Shown: piece by piece, positions 49,124 through 59,821 of the stretch | How the letters are laid out: the number at the start of each line of letters is the position of its first letter | How positions within the stretch are numbered: position 1 is the stretch's first letter | Assembly: GCF_017916325.1 (NCBI RefSeq) | Contig: NC_090152.1 | Coordinates: 504,001 to 568,000, forward strand | Source of the DNA: Leishmania martiniquensis | Taxonomy: Eukaryota > Euglenozoa > Kinetoplastea > Trypanosomatida > Trypanosomatidae | Length of the DNA stretch: 64,000 bases | Reading direction: 5' to 3' | Position numbers and translations under genes: made by a program | Notes under the pieces: model-generated | The model's input: only the letters and a program-made list of their open reading frames with translations | What the model was told of the DNA's origin: nothing | Database searches by the model: none

Positions 49124-51016
49124 ATGTCGAACCCGTCGAACTCAAACCTTCAGGCACTCCGTGAGGAGCTCTGCGCGCCTGACCTGGATCAGGGACATCT
49201 CTTCGAAGGATGGCCGGAGACCATGGACGACTGCAACGAGCGGCAGATCGCCTTTCTTACAGAGCTGTACAGGTTCGCCAACGTCTACCACGGTGGAATT
49301 ACGCAGTACATCCGGAACGGCCGCCAGCTTCTGGCGCGCGAGAGTGACGAGGTAGACGTCGCGGCGCTGGAGATGCCGCCTCTAATCTTTGAGGCGCCTT
49401 CGCTGCACCGTCGCACTGCGGAGGTAACGGCGCTGGAGAAGGCCGGCACCGCCATGCTGTGCAAGACGGCGTTCGTCCTGGTCGCTGGCGGTCTGGGCGA
49501 GCGACTGGGCTACTCGAGCATCAAGGTGGGCCTGCCGGTCGAGACGGCGACGAACACGACGTATCTCGCCTACTATCTCCAGTGGGCACAGCGGGTGGGT
49601 GGTAAGGAGGCGCCGTTTGTCATCATGACCTCGGATGATACGCACGACCGCACACTGGAGCTTCTACGCCGGCTAGACTTGGAGATGCCCAACCTGCGCG
49701 TGCTCAAGCAGGGTCAGGTCTTCTGCTTCACCGACAGCGCCGCGCACCTCGCCGTGGACGAGGCGGGCAACCTGCTGCGTAAACCACACGGCCACGGCGA
49801 CGTGCACTCGCTCATCTTCAACGCGACGGCGGAGAGCAGCACGACACACGACGCTGGCGACGGTGCCGCGACAGCGCAGCCACTCGTCAGCGCCTGGCTA
49901 GCGGCCGGCTACGAGTCTATTGTCTTCATGCAAGACACCAACGCCGGTGCAATGGTCACAATCCCCATCAGCCTCGCCCTCAGCGCCGAGCATTCACTCG
50001 ACATAAACTTTACCTGCATCCCCCGTGTCCCGAAGGAGTCGATTGGGCTGCTTTGTCGAGTGAAGAAGAACAGCGGGGACCCGTGGCTGGTTGCGAACGT
50101 GGAGTACAACCTCTTTGCCGAGGTCTCGCGCACGCTTACAAAGGAGGGCGGAGACGAGGCGAGTGGGACCAGTGGATTCTCCCCGTTCCCGGGTAGCATC
50201 AACACGCTTGTGCTGAAGCTCTCCAGCTACGCGGACCGGCTGCAGGCGTCGCACGGCATTGTGCCGGAGTTCATCAACCCGAAGTATTCGGACGAGACGC
50301 GGCGTATCTTTAAGAAGCCGGCACGCATCGAGTCCCTCATGCAGGACATCGCGCTGCTCTTTTCCGAGGACGACTATCGCGTCGGCGGCACCGTTTTCGA
50401 GAGGTTTTCTTATCAACCTGTGAAGAATTCGCTGGAGGGGGCGGCGGCGCTGGTGGCGCAGGGCAACAGCGCCTACTGCGCGGCCACCGGCGAGGCGGAC
50501 TTTTATGAACTGCAGCGGCGCCGTCTCAAAGCCATCGGGCTGCCGCTATTCTACAGCTCGGAGGCACAGGTGACGGTGGCGAACAACGCTGTGGGCGTAC
50601 ACATCTTTCCCATCATCGTGCTCGATGCGATATGCGCGTCGAGCGGCTCCCTCGACGACCTCGCAGGCGTCTTTCCTACGCCAGAGAAGGTGCGCATCGA
50701 TCAGCACAGCACCTTGGTTGTGGAAGGCCGTGTCATTATCGAGAGCCTGGAGCTGCATGGCGCACTCACGATTCGCGGCCCAATAGATGCGGGAGTGCCT
50801 CCGTACATAGTCAGCGGGGCTGAGGTACGGAATGCTGGATGGTCGGTGCACGCAGTCACGTCGCTCTGCGCTGCGAGCGACGACAAGCTGTCCGAGGTGG
50901 ACCGTATTCGCGGATTCGTGCTGGAGAAAGCGGCCATGATGTTCATGGGCTACGCGACTGGGGATAATTCGGCCGCGGGTGCGCCAGCTGGTGTCTCTGA
51001 CTCGGCGAAGTTGTAA
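49124..51016 (+). CDS. USP: UDP-sugar pyrophosphorylase
   Basis: The enzyme has 630 residues and makes UDP-sugars from sugar-1-phosphates and UTP with broad specificity (glucose, galactose, xylose, arabinose, glucuronate). It feeds glycoconjugate synthesis. The nucleotide-binding loop VAGGLGERLG (120-129) lies in a UDPGP-type Rossmann domain. IKVGLPVET and VIMTSDDTHDRT follow, and NPKYSDETRRIFKKPARIES is diagnostic of the plant/Leishmania USP group. A C-terminal left-handed beta-helix (about 530-590) is indicated by alternating hydrophobic residues (VVEGRVIIESLELHGALTI). The last three residues are Ala-Lys-Leu, a type-1 peroxisomal targeting tripeptide, suggesting import into glycosomes. Homologues occur in Leishmania, T. 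cruzi and plants but not in T. brucei. The start ATG is the first in frame after the pyrimidine tract. Confidence 0.96.
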   Translation: MSNPSNSNLQALREELCAPDLDQGHLFEGWPETMDDCNERQIAFLTELYRFANVYHGGITQYIRNGRQLLARESDEVDVAALEMPPLIFEAPSLHRRTAEVTALEKAGTAMLCKTAFVLVAGGLGERLGYSSIKVGLPVETATNTTYLAYYLQWAQRVGGKEAPFVIMTSDDTHDRTLELLRRLDLEMPNLRVLKQGQVFCFTDSAAHLAVDEAGNLLRKPHGHGDVHSLIFNATAESSTTHDAGDGAATAQPLVSAWLAAGYESIVFMQDTNAGAMVTIPISLALSAEHSLDINFTCIPRVPKESIGLLCRVKKNSGDPWLVANVEYNLFAEVSRTLTKEGGDEASGTSGFSPFPGSINTLVLKLSSYADRLQASHGIVPEFINPKYSDETRRIFKKPARIESLMQDIALLFSEDDYRVGGTVFERFSYQPVKNSLEGAAALVAQGNSAYCAATGEADFYELQRRRLKAIGLPLFYSSEAQVTVANNAVGVHIFPIIVLDAICASSGSLDDLAGVFPTPEKVRIDQHSTLVVEGRVIIESLELHGALTIRGPIDAGVPPYIVSGAEVRNAGWSVHAVTSLCAASDDKLSEVDRIRGFVLEKAAMMFMGYATGDNSAAGAPAGVSDSAKL

Positions 51017-51942
51017 AGAAGCTCGTGGCGATGAGTTTTACATGCACGGATGTGCAGGCGGCGTTGAATAGGTGTTGGTGTTGCCGGGGGCATAGAGCAG
51101 TTTTGCCACTGACCGCGGTGCTGGGTGGTGGTGGGTTGCCGTAGAGTGGGCGCGCACGCGGACAAGTGCAGTGTTGTGTGCCCATCGACGCACCGTGCGG
51201 CACCGCTAGCCGTTTTCCCTGCCGCGGACTCTGACATGCCCTTCAGCTTTCCGCATGGTGGCATCCGTCAGCGAAGTCCGCGGTAGACCACAGCACCCTT
51301 GGGGAGCGTTCATCAAAGACGCGCGCGTGGAGAACGCGCAACGGGCGACCAGCTCCAACATGGCGCATTGCAATGACTCCGTGAAAGAATGAGGAAGAGG
51401 AGGAGAAGGGGGGAGTGAGGCCTCTCCCCTCACCCCCCTCCCCCTTCTCCGTCCCTGGACAAGCAAGCTGAAGACGCAGAGCCCCGTCGTGCACCTATGC
51501 CTGCTGGTGCCGCGCATCTGTGTGCATGCACGCATGGCCTCCTTCCACACAGCCGCGTTTCACCTACTGTCGCGGCACGTTCTCTCGAGCTGCCCCCTTC
51601 CCTCATCATGATGGCAGCCGCCTTTACTGCTCTGTCGCTGCGTGTGAAACGTGGGCTATAGGTAGCGCACCCCCCTCCTCCTTTCCCTATCGTCCTCTCT
51701 CGCACCGCCGCACTCGGGCACCCGTACGCACCCGCACCGACAAGCACTGCAGCTGCGCTTGCAGTGGCCTTCGATTGCAGCGTCACACAGCCAGCAAATT
51801 TCAGCGCGACACTGCTCGTCCGCCTGCCACGTCACTGGCGCGCGTCTTTGCTTCCTGCTCACACAGACACAGACCTCCTGCACCAACGCGGGTACCAATC
51901 TCCCCCCACTGAAACAAGAGGCCCGACTCTTCCCCACCACAC
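51017..51942 (+). other. Intergenic spacer
   Basis: I see no gene. A short G-rich area at 51380-51420 is followed by pyrimidine-rich stretches (51420-51455, 51670-51710). There are several AGs before the ATG at 51943 and no single best acceptor. Confidence 0.55.
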
Positions 51943-54177
51943 ATGCCAATCATTCTGCGCGTCTGTGTCGCCATCGAGTCGAACGACGCTCTGCTGCCGA
52001 CAATGACCGCGGCTTCGCCCAAGGCTGCTGCCGCGGCGAAGGCTATGGCTGTCGTTGATGCCCCCGCCCCAAGCACCGGCAAGTTGGGGGCAATACCAGC
52101 GGCATCTGAGGTGTACGCCGCATCGAAGGCATCGGCGCCACCATCTAGTAGTAGTGACAGCTCTGGGCCAGGGTGCCACTCGCATTGCTCCAGTACGTTG
52201 AGTCCACTCTTCACGAAGTCGAAGCAGCCGATCAGGGCGGCCTCTGCTGATGCCGACGCACCAAATTGCGGTCGTGGAAAGGCGCGCCCCGCAGTCGCGT
52301 CGCCCGATCGTTGCCGACGTGCTTTGGTAACCGTCGCATCCGCTAGGGGTGACAACTGTTTCGACCCTCCCCAAAAGCCGTCGCCGCTGGCTCTTCGCGC
52401 GTCGACCTCGAGGTCTCGGTGGCCGCCAGGGCTGCCGCACGAGCTGTTTTCTCCACCGATGCGTCACCGGTCGTTGCTGTGGCTGTCGATGCAGGTGACC
52501 CTGACCACAACGGTAACGACGGTACTCAAGCAGGTGCAGGACACAGTTGAGCGGCTTATGTGCGCGCGTGTGTGCACCTACTATTATCACGACCACAATC
52601 ACGACGCCGGCGAGGGCGACGGTGCCCGTTGCTCTCTTGCGCGCCGCACTTTGGCGTCAAGCAGCAGCCATGGCGGCGGTGCCAGCAAGGGTGGCAGTGG
52701 CGGTTCCGTTGTTGATGACGCGAACGCAGCGGAGCCGTCGACTTCATGCACCTCTGCTCCAGCGGCCCATTTTCACGAAGCCGAGCTCTGCCTCTGCTTA
52801 CAAGACACGGCTGGTGAGTATCACTGGGTCGGCGGCACGCGCCACTTCCGCGAGGCAGTCGTGTTGCAAGCGCCGTTCATCACGGACGTGTGCCTCCGCT
52901 CGAACGCTATCTTTGAGGAAGAGCGACGCCGGCAGCGTCTAAAGGCGGGGCGACCGCACGGATCTCCATCAACGCAGTCACCGTCCTTCTCGACCTTGGC
53001 ATCAGGCGCGTCCGGCAGAGCTGCGGCTCCTTCAGCTGCCTCAGAAGCAGTCGGCGAATGTGGTGTGACGGACACGCCGGCTGGCCGGCCCTTGACGAGA
53101 ACGGTCGGTGAGCGAAAATTTGCTTTCGTGAGGGGGGTCGTGATGCCCATGGCTGCGCTGCGGCAGCACAACCGGCGGTACGCCATGACTAGCAGGGACC
53201 ACGCGCGCGGCCGCATTCCTCGGCAGTATGGAGTAGTGCGGGTGCCGGCGGATATGCAGGAGGAGCCGCCCGCTGACTCACGGTGCTATACTGAGACTGC
53301 AGCGACCAGCAGCACAACACAGGCCAAAGTGAGGGAGGCCGTCACCCGTACCTTTCTTGCCGCGGAAGCGTTGCCGCCCCCACTGGTGACGAGACCAACT
53401 TTCGCTGACCCTGCCGACGCGGCAGCTCGGTTGCCCTCTTCCCCAAACAGCATTCGTACTCCGGTTCGTGAAGTCGTCTCAGCAGAGGCACCTTCCCCCG
53501 CTGCTGTGCTCACGTCGGCGTTCTCGACGCCCGCGCTGCCAGGCCGCTCCGCGCGGCTTGGCCGGCCCTGTGGGCCCGCTGAGGACACCGATGGGCCGCA
53601 GACACAGCTCTCGGTTTTCTACGCGAACCAGATCCACCCTCACCACTCGACAGCGGCAGTGGCGACAAACGCGCCCACCGCGGCCGGACCCGTCGGGTTG
53701 GCGGCACACTCCACGAGAGCGGATAGGACGAGTGACGTGAAGGGCTCGGCTGTCTCGACGGATGGGCTGCGTGGGCGAGGTATTGCTATCGGGCAGGCGT
53801 GCGAGGCTTTGGCAAAGGAGGAGGACTCAGCTCGCATCGCCTTGGCGGCAGCTGAGGACGAATACACCACCGCGCTGGCCGAGTACAACGCGGCCATCCC
53901 GCATTCAGCTGCCAACTCCACTGCGGCAGGCATCTGTGAGGCGCAGCCGCAGCATACAGCCCCGCTTGCTGATGCAGAGCTGTCGTCTCTCTTGCAGCGC
54001 AAGATTGAACTACAGAGGCGGCTAGAGGCGTGCTGCGAGGCGGAGCGTCAGTGTGAGCGGCTGACCATGCTAGCGGAGTGTTTGGAGGAGGCGGTTCAGG
54101 AGTGGAAGGAGCGACACATGCTGCTGACGCAGCAACTCCACTGCAGTGGCAACGCTGCATTGATTTTCAGCTGCTAA
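51943..54177 (+). CDS. Unrecognised kinetoplastid-type protein with C-terminal coiled coil
   Basis: A 744-residue protein of unknown function. The first 180 residues are Ala/Ser/Pro-rich. A short hydrophobic/helical segment, MQVTLTTTVTTVLKQVQDTV (183-202), precedes a His-rich stretch (YYYHDHNHD). An ordered-looking block around 280-325 contains LCLCLQDTAGEYHWVGGTRH, and another, FVRGVVMPMAALRQHNRRYA, lies near 400. Residues about 610-725 form a coiled coil (EALAKEEDSARIALAAAEDE... and LLQRKIELQRRLEACCEAER...), and the C-terminus is FSC. Third-position GC is high throughout the C-terminal two thirds and lower in the first 100 codons, so the true start could be an inner ATG such as 52003 or 52459. 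No catalytic motif is seen. Confidence 0.75.
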   Translation: MPIILRVCVAIESNDALLPTMTAASPKAAAAAKAMAVVDAPAPSTGKLGAIPAASEVYAASKASAPPSSSSDSSGPGCHSHCSSTLSPLFTKSKQPIRAASADADAPNCGRGKARPAVASPDRCRRALVTVASARGDNCFDPPQKPSPLALRASTSRSRWPPGLPHELFSPPMRHRSLLWLSMQVTLTTTVTTVLKQVQDTVERLMCARVCTYYYHDHNHDAGEGDGARCSLARRTLASSSSHGGGASKGGSGGSVVDDANAAEPSTSCTSAPAAHFHEAELCLCLQDTAGEYHWVGGTRHFREAVVLQAPFITDVCLRSNAIFEEERRRQRLKAGRPHGSPSTQSPSFSTLASGASGRAAAPSAASEAVGECGVTDTPAGRPLTRTVGERKFAFVRGVVMPMAALRQHNRRYAMTSRDHARGRIPRQYGVVRVPADMQEEPPADSRCYTETAATSSTTQAKVREAVTRTFLAAEALPPPLVTRPTFADPADAAARLPSSPNSIRTPVREVVSAEAPSPAAVLTSAFSTPALPGRSARLGRPCGPAEDTDGPQTQLSVFYANQIHPHHSTAAVATNAPTAAGPVGLAAHSTRADRTSDVKGSAVSTDGLRGRGIAIGQACEALAKEEDSARIALAAAEDEYTTALAEYNAAIPHSAANSTAAGICEAQPQHTAPLADAELSSLLQRKIELQRRLEACCEAERQCERLTMLAECLEEAVQEWKERHMLLTQQLHCSGNAALIFSC

Positions 54178-55104
54178 AAGACATACACGTTGAGAGGGGA
54201 GGGGGAGGGGGAGATGGCGGAGCCGTGCGCGTATGTGCTTTGTGGAACTCAGTGCCCCCCCTCCCTCCCTTCCTCCCCATCCGTGCGCCCTCTCGAGGCA
54301 ATAGAAGAGGTACCACTGCAGAACGCGATCGTGTCTGTGCGAGAGTGAAGGATTCGCCAGCTTCTGCCCTTTCCTCTTCTCCCATCGCCTAAGCCCCATG
54401 CCTGGTCAGGTAGGACTGGGAGGAACAGCTCAGCCGCGCGCGTGCGCAGGCAACGATATCGGTGGAGGGCTCATGTGAGACTGCGCTGGTCGCTTTCTTG
54501 GATGGCGCCAGAGAGGAGCACACGCGTACACCTTGCGTGAGCTTCCTGGGCCGGAGCGCATGAGTGTGGGCGGGGTGTGCCCGCTAAGATGTGAGCGCCG
54601 TTGCGCGACCGGTGTGGGTGGTGGTTTGTGTGTGTGTGTGTGTGGGGGGCTGCGCACTGCTCGTCCTCTGCGCGCCGACTGGTCTTCCTTTCGGTACCGA
54701 AATGAGCGCCTCCGCGTCGCCACCGCTTTTGATTGTCTCTCTCTCACCCTGTCGGTCGTCCTCGCGCCGCCGAGACTCCTCGGCGGCGCATGCCCACGTC
54801 TGCGGCACGCAAGCGTCATCTTTTTTTTTTGGTGCGGTTCACCGTCCGTATACACTTGCGAAAGGGATCCATAGATCTGCACCGCGACCTCTTCACGTGA
54901 GGCGCAACTCTGCGCGTCTGCCTCCTCTGGTGCATGGCTGTCAAGTGGCGCGCATACACGGACTGGCACACCCATCGCAGACGTGGCCCTCTTCGACTAT
55001 TACTTTTTTCGCTCTGACGTGGAGTGCTTCCCTCCGCAGAATGGGGCACAGCACGCCCCCTCATTACAGCTGACGCGCACTATCCCCCAGCCATCTCACC
55101 GCAT
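54178..55104 (+). other. Intergenic spacer
   Basis: No supported gene. There is a TG microsatellite at 54627-54644 and a T run at 54821-54830. Pyrimidine-rich stretches lie at 54258-54285 and 54738-54780. The frame of the next gene runs up to a GTG at 55024, but the first ATG is at 55105. Confidence 0.55.
54627..54644. repeat. TG microsatellite
   Basis: A pure (TG)n run in non-coding sequence. Confidence 0.9.
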
Positions 55105-58002
55105 ATGCCGTCGCTTAGGGCACACCCTGACACGCAGGCGCTGGTGGTCGTCGTTGACGCGTTCGATCCTCTCGCGCAGGACACAATCTCTCTGCGGGCG
55201 AAGGCCTACGCGCTCGAGCGATTCGAGATGGACGTGGATGTCGTACCTGACTCCACAACGGTGGACATGCTGCTCGCCGATGTGGCGGCGGCTCTGCAGG
55301 AGATGAAGCTGGCCATGTGTGTTCCCCTACAGTCGGCCGCATTGGCATCGGGGAGCGTGCTGCCTCCGCTAGCGTTGATACAGCATGCCATGGGGGCCAA
55401 CGGCAGCAGTGGTGCAGAGGGGCGGCACGGCTCGCTGATTCTGTCTCTCCAAGACAGCTACGCAGCCGCTGTGCAGTACACCCTGAGCCACAGAGGCACC
55501 CGCCAGCTGGCCACGGCAGCGCCGCCACCGCCTCCCTTACGGACGCTTCGCATCGGGAGCGACTATGCTGTGGAGGGTGAGTCAGGGCACCTTCTCCCTT
55601 CTACGGTCACCTGGTCAGTCGTGCCTCAGCTGATGGCGGCTGCGGGCAGCATTGCGAGCAGGGAAGCTGCGCTGCCCGCATCATCTATCACGTCCCCTCT
55701 TTGCGAGCCGATGCAAAACTTTGCTTCAGCGGGCGCTACTGCGGAGGCAGGCGGAACTGCACACATGCCTTTAGTGGCTCTGCCGCCGCTTCCACGAGAC
55801 GGCGCGCCCACAGCGACGACCGCCTCCAGCCACGCTAGTAGTGGAGATCGTCTGCCTGACTCTGAAGCGACCACAGCGTCCTTTCCCGTCAACAGCGCCA
55901 CCGCAGACGTCAGCCAAAATGAGTGCTCACCAAAGCCCTCCTTCACTGCTGACTCCACCGCACTGCCGCTCTCCCGACTGCCGCTTTTCCCTCGGCGGCC
56001 GCCATCGGCACCCGTCGTGGCCCTCGAAGAGGTGAACGTAGCCGCTTTCCGCCGTCTGCAGGCCTGCCAGGAGCGGCCGTTCACCTGTGGTGCTCAACGC
56101 CGCGACAGCTCACGACACACCAGCGACTTCGCTGCCGCCCCTGCGGTGGAGCAGAGGCAGCTGCAGCCAACGCTTTCCTGGGCCGCAGTGGAGGCTGCCG
56201 TCCAGACTGAGGTCGAGGGTCTGCCGGGAGAGCAAGGACTAGTGGGCGAGCAGATGGAGGTGGAGGCGGCGGTGGCGACAGGGATGGACTCTGGCGAGAG
56301 TCTCAGCGAGGCCGCTGGTGGTGATTTGCAAAGCGGGGCGGGGCGCGGCTCGCTGGGTGGTGGGGTGACCTCGGGCCGATCGTCTCAGCCCCAACTGCGA
56401 GCGCAGCGGCTTGCGGCAGTGAGAGAGAAAACCTGCGCCTATCGGCGCAAAGCAGCAGCGCTGCGCCGGGCAACAGAGAAGGCGCGCCAGTGGCGAGAGT
56501 CGGTGAAGAAGGAGTTGCGCGAGGAGATCGAAGCGCTAGAGGCGGAAGAGGCCCAGCGTAGCGCGGCTTTGGTAGAGCGTGACGTGTTGCGGCGCCGAGT
56601 TGTGCAGTTGGAGGCGCAGGTGGCTGCAGCGAAGGCGGCAGAGATGGCGCTGCTTGCGACGCGCGAGAGCGCCGCCGTGCTTCCTCCAGCTTCGGCGAAG
56701 GAGCAGCGCGCAAGCAGCGATCTTCGAGCGGCGGGCGGCTTTGCGGATGCGCAGCAGCCTTGCGTGACAGCGGCGGTCGCGAAGCCCGCCCTCTGGCCGC
56801 TCAGTGACACTTCTGCTTCGCGGCACGGGGGCTCCTTCGAGCACTCGCCGCCACTGCCACTGCCACTGCCACTGCCACAGGCTTGCCGATCAGCGCCTCC
56901 TGAGAGCGGAGACTACGTGAATGGCAGCGCCAGTGCACATCGCTGGTCCGGCAGACGTGTTCCACTCACCGCTCAAGACAGCACAGCCGCAACGCGTCCG
57001 AAAAGGATTGCGTTGGCGCAGCCTGAGGGGCGGCAGCGGCCCTCGCGCAGCCAATGCGGGCTCGCGGCAGAGCGCAGCTTCTTGTCACCGGCCATCCAGG
57101 CCGAGTTGCGGGCAGCACTGGCGAGCGATGAGGAGGCTGACTTGTCTATGACGGACAGCCACAGTGAGACTGCTGGGAGCGCAGAGGCAGGAGACAGTCA
57201 TGCTAGCAACTTCGACGAGGCTGCGGAGGCGGAGCTACTGCCGCCTTCAGTGAGGATGAGGCGTCGAAGACCGCGAGCGACTGCGAGTCGCATTGCAGCC
57301 GATGCGTCACCGGAACTGTGCACCGCTTCACCGATGACTGCGAGTGCAGAAGCTCCCTCGGCTGCTGCCATCGAGGCAGCTGTGCTCCGCACGGCCGTAA
57401 CAGCAGCTTCTTCACTGCACACCGCCGCTCCCTACACCACCTCTCCATTCTCTAACCAGCAGGTGCAGGAGAGTTCGCCGTCCTCGTTTTCTTCCACGCG
57501 CGGCGGCTCACGTAGTGGTGACACGTGCCAGGCGGCCTTGGCGTCTGCCGCACCTGCGGGTGCGGCAGTCGAAGAGCTGCGTCGCGTTGCGGCTGCGCTC
57601 CGTCGTCACATCCGAGATGCATCGCCAGACCCCTTGGAGGGGCAGCGGCTACTGGAGCGAGTGCGCACCTTGCGCCAGGAAATCGAGCGCGAGAGCGAGA
57701 GGTCCACGTGTAGGGGGACCAGCCCCCGTCCGCAGCCGAAGGGAGGAGCGGCGAGGATGGTGCCAGCCGTCAGTGAGTCTGGCCGTAGCACCACTGCCGG
57801 CAATGGCGGCCTAACGGACATGCGCTTCGCCTCTGCCGCGCTGGGCCATGGGGATGTGACGTCGTTGTCGGCGGACATGTCGAGTGGGCACGGCGGGAGC
57901 CTCCACGGCCCAAGTGGGAGCGGGTCGCCGTCGCGACGGTGGTTGCATAGTCAGCTGTCTCCATCGCATTGCGCCACCTCTCAGTCTTGGGAGGGGCGGT
58001 AA
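55105..58002 (+). CDS. Unrecognised protein with N-terminal globular segment and central coiled coil
   Basis: A 965-residue protein of unknown function. Residues 10-140 look ordered: a hydrophobic strand (ALVVVVDAFDPLAQDT), a helix, a DVDVVPDSTTVDMLLADVAA segment and LILSLQDSYAAAVQYTLSHR. Residues 140-420 are Ser/Pro/Ala-rich. A strong basic/acidic coiled coil covers about 430-530 (EKTCAYRRKAAALRRATEKA onward). A (PL)n dipeptide run from a CCACTG repeat is at 56851-56880, and acidic Ser-rich sequence follows. A second short coiled coil is at about 812-868 (VEELRRVAAALRRHIRDASP...). The overall layout resembles cytoskeletal or basal-body proteins of this group, but that is only a guess from composition. 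Confidence 0.75.
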   Translation: MPSLRAHPDTQALVVVVDAFDPLAQDTISLRAKAYALERFEMDVDVVPDSTTVDMLLADVAAALQEMKLAMCVPLQSAALASGSVLPPLALIQHAMGANGSSGAEGRHGSLILSLQDSYAAAVQYTLSHRGTRQLATAAPPPPPLRTLRIGSDYAVEGESGHLLPSTVTWSVVPQLMAAAGSIASREAALPASSITSPLCEPMQNFASAGATAEAGGTAHMPLVALPPLPRDGAPTATTASSHASSGDRLPDSEATTASFPVNSATADVSQNECSPKPSFTADSTALPLSRLPLFPRRPPSAPVVALEEVNVAAFRRLQACQERPFTCGAQRRDSSRHTSDFAAAPAVEQRQLQPTLSWAAVEAAVQTEVEGLPGEQGLVGEQMEVEAAVATGMDSGESLSEAAGGDLQSGAGRGSLGGGVTSGRSSQPQLRAQRLAAVREKTCAYRRKAAALRRATEKARQWRESVKKELREEIEALEAEEAQRSAALVERDVLRRRVVQLEAQVAAAKAAEMALLATRESAAVLPPASAKEQRASSDLRAAGGFADAQQPCVTAAVAKPALWPLSDTSASRHGGSFEHSPPLPLPLPLPQACRSAPPESGDYVNGSASAHRWSGRRVPLTAQDSTAATRPKRIALAQPEGRQRPSRSQCGLAAERSFLSPAIQAELRAALASDEEADLSMTDSHSETAGSAEAGDSHASNFDEAAEAELLPPSVRMRRRRPRATASRIAADASPELCTASPMTASAEAPSAAAIEAAVLRTAVTAASSLHTAAPYTTSPFSNQQVQESSPSSFSSTRGGSRSGDTCQAALASAAPAGAAVEELRRVAAALRRHIRDASPDPLEGQRLLERVRTLRQEIERESERSTCRGTSPRPQPKGGAARMVPAVSESGRSTTAGNGGLTDMRFASAALGHGDVTSLSADMSSGHGGSLHGPSGSGSPSRRWLHSQLSPSHCATSQSWEGR
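56851..56880. repeat. CCACTG hexanucleotide repeat in coding sequence
   Basis: Five tandem copies (the last one CCACAG) encode alternating Pro-Leu. Confidence 0.9.
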
Positions 58003-58855
58003 TAGCGCTTCAGTGGGCTTACGCACCTCCTGTCACCGAGTCAATGGTGCAGCGGCTCGCTCTTTTCCCTTTGCCCGCGAACGCGCATAGGGTGCCCGAG
58101 TGCAACGTGGGGGAAATGAACGGCGCTTCTTCTTGGCACGCGCTCACTTCCGCCCGGTTGCGCAGCCAATTGTCTCATCTATCAGCTCACCCTGCGCACT
58201 CGCCGTGCTGCCTCGAGCATATCGGCACTGCCGGCGTGAGGGTGAAGGCGACGACAGGCTGGAGCACAAGCGTGCCAACGATCATCGTAACGGGCGTTAG
58301 AACGCGGATCACGGACATCGTGAGCCTTGCGCGGGGTCGTCACCTTCGTACTTCGGCGGTCTTTGTCGTATTGCCGCTTTTTTTTCCCGATTGCATGACA
58401 GAGGCAGTGCGCGCTCTGTAGCAGTTCCCTGACGTGGAAGCTGGCGCTGCGCAGCATAGAAAGCACTCACGCATGCCCGCACGTGTGGCAAGCTGTCGTC
58501 ATCCCCCGACTCTCTCTCTCTCCGCCACCGCCCTCATCGAGCTCCTTTGCCTCTTTCCGGCGTCGCTGCTGCATACACTGCCATCAGCTGCTTTGCGCGG
58601 CCCACTCCCCCTCATCGCCGTTGCCCCTACCCTTTTCACAGGCAGGCCCTCGCGTGCACAGAGTCATTCGCTCTACACATACACAGCCATCTCCAGAAAT
58701 ATAAGCCTCCGGCCGCACCGTAAGGGTGTCCGGCTCCATAGTATTCCTCTCTCTCTCCTCTCTCTACAGTGGAGGGACACCTGCACTCATGGCACTGGCC
58801 CATCTGCGGGCTTCCGCCATTCTCACCTCAACCCACCCCCACCGTTTCAGCTAAC

Positions 58856-59143
58856 AGGTGGGGCATGGCGGTGGCTCAGGTGTGCCGGTGGCCTCCCTCC
58901 CCCCGGCACTCTCGTGTCGGAGTCGTCGGGAGACACCAATGACTAATCTGCAAGAGCGGAATGCGGTGGCCCCTCTTCCCACTGTCTGGTGCCGCTCAAC
59001 ATGTCCGGCGACGCCGCCTGCCACGGGAGCTGGACCGTGGGAAAGAAGCCCTTCCCGTCAACGAATCACTGCCGTTTCCCCTCTGCTCTGCGATGCTCTT
59101 CTCGGGTCTGACACTCTGCGAGGGCAGAGGAATACACACACAC
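58856..59143 (+). repeat. 288-bp identical repeat, copy B (SIDER-like retroposon candidate)
   Basis: This is identical to 38423-38710 at every base by direct reading, in the same orientation. The GTGCCGG/CCGGCAC hairpin arms lie at 58882-58888 and 58903-58909. Left flanks of the two copies differ at once (CAGCTAAC here, AAAGGGCAAAGCT in copy A). Right flanks both run into CA and TA microsatellite of different length. It stands about 680 bp before the next gene, in the sense direction. No clear target-site duplication could be seen. Confidence 0.9.
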
Positions 59144-59299
59144 GCACACACACGCACACATATATATACGCCCGTCTGCGCACTTTCATCAGCCTCTTTT
59201 GCTGAGTGTTTCTCCTCTCACTCTATGCTCTCTGCTTGTTCGGTGTGGTCACGTTTGGCTCTGTGTATCGCTTCTCTGCCGTTCTGCGTGTGTCCCCGC

Positions 59300-59656
59300 T
59301 ACCATCCACATCGCTTTCCCTTCTCTCCAGAGCTGTTGCTCCCCCTCCTTTCCCCCTCCCCCTCTCCCTGTCCCTTCCCTCCCACGCCGCTGCAATACAT
59401 ACTCCCTTCCTCTCCTGCTTCCCTCTACAGCCAGCACACAGGCTTATCTTCCGGTGGTCCTCTTCTTCCTCTCTCTTTTCTGCGCTTCTGCCACCCTCGA
59501 CCCGCTCTTCGTTCGCCAAGCAGCGCTGCCGTTGGCGCCTTCGCTTTGGCCACGCGCGTGCTTCGCCTGCACCGTTTCCGCTCCCGCTTTCTTTTGGCCT
59601 TCCCTCTCTTTCCACCCCTTTTCGCGCATCTTCCGCCGACCGCTGGTGCTCTGACA
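59300..59656 (+). promoter_or_regulatory. Extended polypyrimidine region with candidate splice acceptor
   Basis: Long C/T-rich sequence (densest 59338-59400 and 59455-59480) ends in CTGACAG, with AG at 59655-59656. It probably serves trans-splicing of the gene at 59822, but which AG is used is unclear. Confidence 0.4.
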
Positions 59657-59821
59657 GTCATACGCAGCGTTTAGGCATCATCGGCTTTACGCACGGCTCT
59701 GAACCACCGCGCGCAGCGCTCCACAGTCACTGTTTCACTGAACTTCTGTTGGCGCCGCAGCGTCTCGACGGGGTGGGGGCGCGCTGGAAGAACCCCGAAG
59801 CCACGGCGCGCGCCACGAGAG

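Larger units (their letters stand above)
58003..59821 (+). other. Intergenic spacer holding repeat copy B
   Basis: No supported gene. A complex block (58020-58430) precedes repeat copy B (58856-59143) and a CA/TA microsatellite (59134-59168). Then comes a very long pyrimidine-rich region (59300-59640). Possible acceptor AGs include 59655-59656, about 165 bases before the ATG at 59822. Confidence 0.55.

Noticed and set aside
51859..52602. 247-codon minus-strand frame opposite the gene at 51943
   Set aside because: Shadow frame; the plus-strand frame continues for 744 codons with better codon bias and a coiled coil.
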